Source of the DNA: Tetrahymena thermophila SB210
Lineage: Eukaryota; Ciliophora; Oligohymenophorea; Hymenostomatida; Tetrahymenidae
Reading direction: 5' to 3'
Assembly (NCBI RefSeq): GCF_000189635.1
Contig: NW_002476348.1
Location: forward strand, 124,001-188,000
DNA: 64,000 nt
Shown: positions 49,001-64,000 of the stretch, piece after piece
Layout of the letters: each line of letters starts with the position of its first letter
Position numbering within the stretch: position 1 is the stretch's first letter
The notes under the pieces: model-generated
Database searches by the model: none
The model's input: only the letters and a program-made list of their open reading frames with translations
Told to the model about the DNA's origin: nothing
Translations under genes and position numbers: made by a program

Positions 49001-51118
49001 TACCACTGTATTTTTCCATTCACTTAAATTCAGCTCATAATAAATTCTAAAATAATTTCCAGAATATTCATCATACCCATCTAGCAAGATAAGCTTGTTG
49101 TTTTTTGTCTACTTTAACAAATTTATCTACTGATTATCAAGTCCTTAACTTAAAAAATAATCATCCAGAGAGGGCTTCGAAGAATCTAAATTATTGCACT
49201 TAATCAAAAACGTAATATAATTGAGTTAACTACCCATTTTTGAGTTTTTTTCTTTCATCAGAAGAGTTTCTAGCCTTTTGAATAACATTGATTTGCCAGT
49301 TCCACCTTCAGCAAGAATACCTAAAATTTTACAGCCCTTACTAATATTTTATTTTTCTTCTATTTAATTCGATTTATTTTAGTGAGGAAGTAAGAATTAA
49401 CTTATAATTAAATCTATTGCATTTTTTTTATATTTCCTTTAAACTCCATCAATATTTAAATCTTTTTGCTCAATTTTTGTGCCTTCAAATATGTTGCTAC
49501 CACTCATATATGCTATATTTTAGTCTATATAGAGATCTTAAACTTCTAAAAGTATATCATCTTTTTAAGCTATGCCCTTTTCTAATCTTTATCTTGCATT
49601 CAATTCCCACTTTTCTATCATCCTGAGAGATATTTTTTCTAGAAAATCTGACTCATCTTTTATTGTTTCTTCAAGCTCATCTATTTCACTTTAGCTTATT
49701 TTATTATTTATCATTTGTTATTTTCTTATATTTTGATATTTCACTACTATACTAGCTAATCTACTAGGATTCTTCTTGACCTCTTCATTCACGGTAGATA
49801 CAAAAGCTTGATTGCCTAAGAAAATTAATTTGATAGACTCATTCTTCTCAGTTAAGTACTAGTGAACAAGGTGAGTAAATAAATATTCATTTTATTGTGA
49901 TCCTTTAGATGCTAAAATTTAGTAGAATAGCATTAGTATTTGATTAGAAAGAAATCTGTATGTGATATCAGTTACTGTAAATTTGAAAAAAAGCAAGAAT
50001 CTCTCTGAAAAAGATTCTTATTGTTTTTCACTTTGCTATTATAAAGTCCTTAAAAATTGATTTAGCTTTTAATTAACTTCAAAGAGGTTGTTCAAGTCTA
50101 TCATAAATTAACTATTGTTAATATTCTTGAGTAAAATACAGTGAATTTATATTAGCAAGTATATTATAATACGACTCGATGCTTAGATATTCTATTACTC
50201 AATAACCTGCTCAATAAAGAAAATAAGCTCATCCGATGCTTAAATTTATTGTTACTTGTAGAATCTTTAGGTTTTTAATTCTAATAATAAAGAAACTTGT
50301 TTTGCAATCGAGTATTTAGTGAAAGATCTTATTTTTTCGTGTGCTTTATCAACAACCTGCCAAACATTATCTAAATGTTCTTATTTATCTGCATCTATTA
50401 GAAAATTTTAATAGCTTTTTCCACTTTCTTAGTTTAATTAATGTTTTTCATTTATAAATAATGGGTGCTGATGTTATCCGCCATTAAGTAAACTTAATTT
50501 ATAAAATTCAGCTATTATTGACACATTCTTGTAGCTTTAAGAGTTTTAATCAAATTCTAAATCGCATAAGTCATATAAAAATTAGTATAAAAACTCTAAA
50601 TCCAAGCATGGAAATAGATTTATATTCTACTTAATATGACTCAAAAAGATATCAATTTTACTAATAATTTAATTTGAATCATCTTTATCGATATCAAATG
50701 CCCCACTAAAAACATATTGAAAACATAAATTAAACATTTCAATTATGAAAATTCTATACTAATTGGTTTAGACGGTAATCTATTCTTTTTTTTTATTCAA
50801 ACATTTATCAAAAATGCTAATAATTTCAGTCGCATAATCCCTTTTATCCACAATTTCGCTTATGTGAAATTTGTTTGCAACATTTTTATCAAAAAATTTT
50901 TAAAATTAGATATCTATCTATAACTTTTTGTCTTCTTATTGATTTATGCTATTTTACTATTGAAAGTCCTTTAAACCTTAAGTTATATCTTGCCTACTAC
51001 AGCATTAGCCTCCACCAATTATTCTCTATTTTGCCATGCTACCAAAAGAATTTTCCTTTTTACTTTCAATATATCTTATCAATTTCTTTTCGTCGTTTTT
51101 ATTAAGCATATTAATCAT
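44338..51118 (-). CDS. NACHT-WD40 STAND protein, 2036 aa
   Basis: Three exons read downward: 51118-46489, 45868-44708, 44657-44338, with matching phases. The N-terminal ~580 aa are helical and Gln-rich with no known domain. The NACHT NTPase follows: Walker A AEGGTGKSMLFKR (~aa 605) and Walker B NKLILLDGYDEY (~aa 680), then the winged-helix-like arm. From ~aa 1260 to the end there are at least fifteen WD40 repeats (SSDGKYLATCSDDSYLRVWD, SPNGTYLATCSIDNFCKIWN and others), enough for two or more propellers. STAND proteins of this type act as ligand-triggered switches in immunity, cell death or self-recognition; the ligand is unknown. The chosen ATG is the first in this frame, but the frame stays open upstream to about 51540, so a 5' exon may be missing. 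Confidence 0.85.
45869..46488 (-). repeat. 620-nt intron with internal duplication
   Basis: Intron of the NACHT-WD40 gene between IIDKLK and ENESEDYGG. Sequence near the 5' splice site (AAATGCTTATTTTTC, then TACTTTT/TACCTTTAAG and CTATTATTTTT) recurs about 260 bp further into the intron at 46170-46260, and an AAATATCC/TCTATTYAAAAAATG block also occurs twice. One copy ends at the real splice site, the other has decayed. The intron also holds a long TTTA run (46056-46093). Confidence 0.65.
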
Positions 51119-52778
51119 TTTCTATCTTCTACACTATGAAAAACTAAAAATTTCAATTTTATTTTTTAAAGAAGATATAAATGATAAATCTTTTGAGACG
51201 TTATTGAACACATTTTTTTATTGTTGTTGTACAGATTGATAATTCTATTATTAAAGATTGTGAAGATTTTTTTTAGAAGGGATTAAATCTTTGACATGTT
51301 ATTACTAAATAAATTTATCAATTAATGCATATAATTTGTCCTAAAATCTAAAATGAGTAATAAATTCCTTAGTTGAATGCTCTTTTTAGTTATATTTCTC
51401 AATATTTAATTTATGCTTCTGACCTTTTTTTAACAAAATTCATAGTATTAGCTATTGAATAGTTTAATATTTGTAAGCTAAAAAAAGATATATATAACAA
51501 ATATTTATAATAATGATTTTTGAAATATAATTGTAAAATATATTCTAACATACTTAACATATGGCTACTCTTTTTTTAAAATATTTCGCTTATGCAGATT
51601 TAATTTTGTTAAAGATCAAGCTAAGAATGTATTATGCTATTAACAAAAGACTTAACTTCAAACTAAATATGTTATGAATGTTAGTTAAAATTCTATTAAT
51701 ATTTTTTTTGTTCTATAGTTTTATTATACAATTAAAAAACGGGATATTTGTTAAAAATTTAAATTAATAAAAACAATTGCATCAAATTGATTACTAAATT
51801 AAAAAATTAATAAAAAAGATATTTATTTGCGTTATTAAAAAAGATTCTATATTTTTACTACACAAAATTATGTTTATTTATTTATTTAATAATATTTTAA
51901 TTGCAATAAATTAACATAAATAACAGGTGATGACAAAAATTGTAGATAAAGTAAAATCAATTAAATAAGCCATCAATCTTTTTAAAATTTATGACAATTA
52001 TATTAATTATCTATCCTTAACACTTAAAGACAGACATATATAAATTAATATAGTTGGATTTTCAAATCCCATACCAATAATTTAATAAGAATTTGTTGAT
52101 TTTTCAATTCATTTTTTATTTTTGCCGAAAGTAAATATGTAATTTTTAAATTTTCATTTTTAACCACTGGTTATTATTAATTTTATTGATGGAAGTTATT
52201 AATTGTAGTTTTTAAATAGTTTATATATTTTCGCTATGAATACCACACTAATGTATGCAAACCCAAGGATAATTAAATTAAAAATTGAATTATTTAATTA
52301 TTTTTATAAAAAATTGTTCATTTAAAATTATTTTTTTATGATATCAAATTATTTGATTAAATAAAACTAGTTCTTATGAATAAAAATAAAATACTATTTC
52401 AGTATTGTTTACATTAACTATACTTAAGGACTTACCTTATTATTAATCGAATAAATAGGTGAAACTACTTTGAGAATTGAACTTTTTCATATAAAACTGG
52501 TAAGCAACAACAAATTAGTTTTTACATAAGTGTTAAGATTTAAAATATTAAAGGTATTTAAAGTATCTCATTTTATGAATTAGTCTTATTTAAATACTAG
52601 TCAAATACTTCCTTTTTAATTAATTTGATTTTTTAAATCTACGATTAAAAAGTGACAAACTTCAAAAAAAAATAAGAGTGATATTAAAAACAGAAAGGAT
52701 AGTTATAAAAATTTATAAATAAGCAAATCAAGCTTACCTTAAAAAACCATTAAATTAATATTTTTTTAACAAATAAAT
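51119..52778. other. Divergent spacer, possible missing 5' exon
   Basis: Lies between the start of the NACHT-WD40 gene and the first ABC gene. The NACHT frame remains open to about 51540 on the minus strand with coding-like sequence (for example KNLHNLQQQNYQSVQQQQ), and another minus frame at 51560-51700 also looks partly coding, so the gene may start further right. From 51800 to 52778 only AT-rich DNA is seen. Confidence 0.5.
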
Positions 52779-57505
<4,727 letters not shown>

Positions 57506-58420
57506 TAAACTAATTAATAAAAAAATAAAAATATTTATTTTTAAATTTTTATTGTATGAAATTGTTAATTAGTATTTTATTGAATTAAATTTAAATTTAT
57601 GTAATTAAGATAAAAACAATGAGGAGTAATTTGTCAGATTTTAATATATCTATAACTTACAAATCTTTCTAAAATTTTATTTTAAACATTTGCTTATTTA
57701 ATGTTTTTAATAAAAGATAATAAATAATTCAAAAAATAAATAGATAAGAATTTTATAATAAATGGGTAAAGAGATAATAGCTCAAAAATATTTAACAATT
57801 TGTAATCAAATTTTAGATTAATTCATACTTTTTCTTTATATTTACTTTCTTTTTGTTTCTATTCACAAATGTAAAAAGCTTTAAGAGATTAGTCCCTTTT
57901 TAATTTACAAATATTTCGTAAAATATTCCTTTTTTTCTAAAGTTTTAGAAGTAAGTAAGATATTTCTAAAGCAAAAGAATGGTAAAAAGAAAGTGTTTGT
58001 TTTCTTATTTTTTATTGTTTAGTAATTTGATGTTATTCAGTTTTAATGCTTGAATTGAGTAAAGAATAATATTTTTTAAAGTTTGAGAAACATGCTTCAA
58101 AGAAAAGGCTTTTAATGCATCACTTAAGACATATAGTCAATATATTAATCAAAGGGTTTGATAATTAATTACTATATTATTCTTAGATGAATAAATCTGA
58201 ATTTTATGGATATTTTTATTATTTAGATTATTTATTATTTTGGATGATCAAAATTTATTTAGTATAATTATTATATTTTTAAGGTTTATAAATTTTAGTT
58301 TCCAGAAATATATTTCTAAACTGTAAACAATAAAAAAGAAAATTAATTACTTTTTTGATAGAAGTTTTAATCTGAAGTTGCGACTAAATTATTACAATTT
58401 TAGGTTGACGCTTTTTAAAA
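57506..58420. other. Spacer between the two ABC genes
   Basis: 915 nt, AT-rich, with a slightly richer patch around 57950-58150 that gives no persuasive frame. It should contain the ABC-2 promoter. Confidence 0.6.
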
Positions 58421-62803
<4,383 letters not shown>

Positions 62804-63570
62804 TTAAATAAATAAATTATGCTTTTTAAAAATCATTAAATTATTTATTTATTCTTTTTAGTTTTTCATGATTTAAAAAAAGTTTGTTTGAATTTTAAAA
62901 AATTTTAAGAATTTTTTATTAGAGTTAAATTTTAAAAAATAAAAATTTTTATATTTAAGTGAAGATATATTTTAGTTTAATAATTTGTATTTAAGTGAAG
63001 ATAAATTTTAGTTTAATCATTTATTTTTAATTAAGAAATAAAAATAAATTATTTTAAGAATTATGTCTAAAGTTAAAATATTTATTTTTTTTTATAGAAC
63101 TAAACTTTGATAACTTTTTGAGATTAAATAAGAAAAAATCTTAGATCAATTCCAGAATAAATAAATATTGAAGGATACTATTTAATCTTTATTTAGAACT
63201 AATTTAGTTTTCTATTTATCAATTTTTACTTTCTTTAAGAAAGTATTCTTATCAATTTTGATGTTAAATTTATTGAATTGAATAATTAAGGTCAATTTTA
63301 ATAAAATTCCTGTAATAAATTTTTTAATATCCTGATTAAATATTATTAGGAAATAGTAAAAAACAAAATCTAATCTGTGAAATAATATTAAATTTGATTT
63401 GATTTGACTTTCTCAAACTTTTTTTTCTAGAATATCATAATAAATAATTTTCATTTTTTCAAATATTTTTAATTATTTTTTTGTAATTTAAAAGCAAGAC
63501 ATTTTGATAGATAATATTTTTAAGTTAACAAACAAATTAAAAAAAAAATAATAATAAAATAAAATAAGAT
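62804..63570. other. Spacer between ABC-2 and GST7
   Basis: 767 nt, very AT-rich. A TATTTAAGTGAAGATA(T/A)ATTTTAGTTTAAT phrase is repeated in tandem at about 62951-63020. No gene was seen. Confidence 0.6.
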
Positions 63571-64000
63571 ATGGCTACTCTTGGTTATTGGGATATTAGA
63601 GGTTTGGCTGAACCAATACGTCTTTTGCTTTCTTATTTGAAAGTCCCTTATACCGATAAATTGTACTAATTCGATAACAGTGAATGGGTTGAATAAGATA
63701 AACAAAATTTTGATCATAGCTTTCCTAACTTACCTTACTACATTGATGGAGATATTAAGATAGTTTAATCATCAGCTATACCTATATACATCATCAAAAA
63801 AAATAACAGATACGATTTAATTGGCTAAAATATTGACGGAACCTTTAATTAAAGAGAGATTAAAGTGATTGAAATGGTTGGGGTAGTTAATGATATTAGA
63901 ACTTAAATTATTAGACTTTGCTTTAATCCTGAATTTAAAAAATTGAGAGAAAATTATTTTGCAACTAACATTTCGGGATTGTTGAATGTAATTTAGTAAT
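63571..64000 (+). CDS. Mu-class glutathione S-transferase (GST7), 3' end outside window
   Basis: Starts at ATG 63571 and is open to the window edge, 143 codons. LGYWDIRGLAEPIR carries the catalytic Tyr6; [23 protein letters not shown] forms the glutathione-binding loops in two motifs, here with the classical Gln-Ser of mu GSTs. The protein is clearly more diverged from GST1-5 than they are from one another. It shares strand with the two ABC transporters and sits about 19.5 kb from the main cluster. Confidence 0.93.

Noticed and set aside
49417-51239. Several plus-strand ORFs rich in Phe/Leu/Ser
   Set aside because: They are antisense to the NACHT-WD40 coding exon, which has Walker A, Walker B and continuous frame.

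Overview
The window reads as macronuclear DNA of an oligohymenophorean ciliate, most likely Tetrahymena or a close relative. TAA and TAG occur throughout otherwise intact conserved domains where Gln is expected, and every confident gene ends at TGA. Spacers and introns are extremely AT-rich. Introns follow GT...AG and are mostly about 45-150 nt (a few 200-620 nt), longer than the very short introns of Paramecium. No telomere repeat, tRNA or rRNA was recognised. All gene models were spliced by eye; for each model given with exon coordinates the exon lengths sum to a multiple of three in the ciliate code.

Left part (1-30 kb), a mixed housekeeping region: a glutathione-peroxidase-like protein with lost catalytic residues (minus); a 1338-aa coiled-coil protein (plus); an ataxin-3-type deubiquitinase with Josephin, two UIMs and a UBX-like end (plus); then, all minus, an OSCA/TMEM63-type channel, a large FHA + acidic Thr-repeat + tandem-BRCT scaffold resembling MDC1, a 535-aa coiled-coil protein, a protein with two cyclic-nucleotide-binding domains, and an SLC44/choline-transporter-like protein whose 3' end is followed by decayed tandem copies of itself.

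Middle part (30-44 kb), a mu-class glutathione S-transferase cluster on the plus strand: five intact GST genes and one pseudogene, with a small dual-specificity-phosphatase-like gene between the second and third. GST3+GST4 and GST5+pseudoGST6 are two copies of one ~3.48-kb duplication. A poorly resolved, possibly decayed multi-exon gene may lie in the 3-kb gap before the cluster.

Right part (44-64 kb): a 2036-aa NACHT + WD40 STAND protein (minus), two tandem ABCC/MRP-type full transporters (plus), and a seventh mu GST that runs off the right edge. GSTs conjugating glutathione next to MRP-type pumps that typically export such conjugates make the 33-64 kb stretch look like a detoxification neighbourhood; that joint role is inferred from family knowledge and proximity only.
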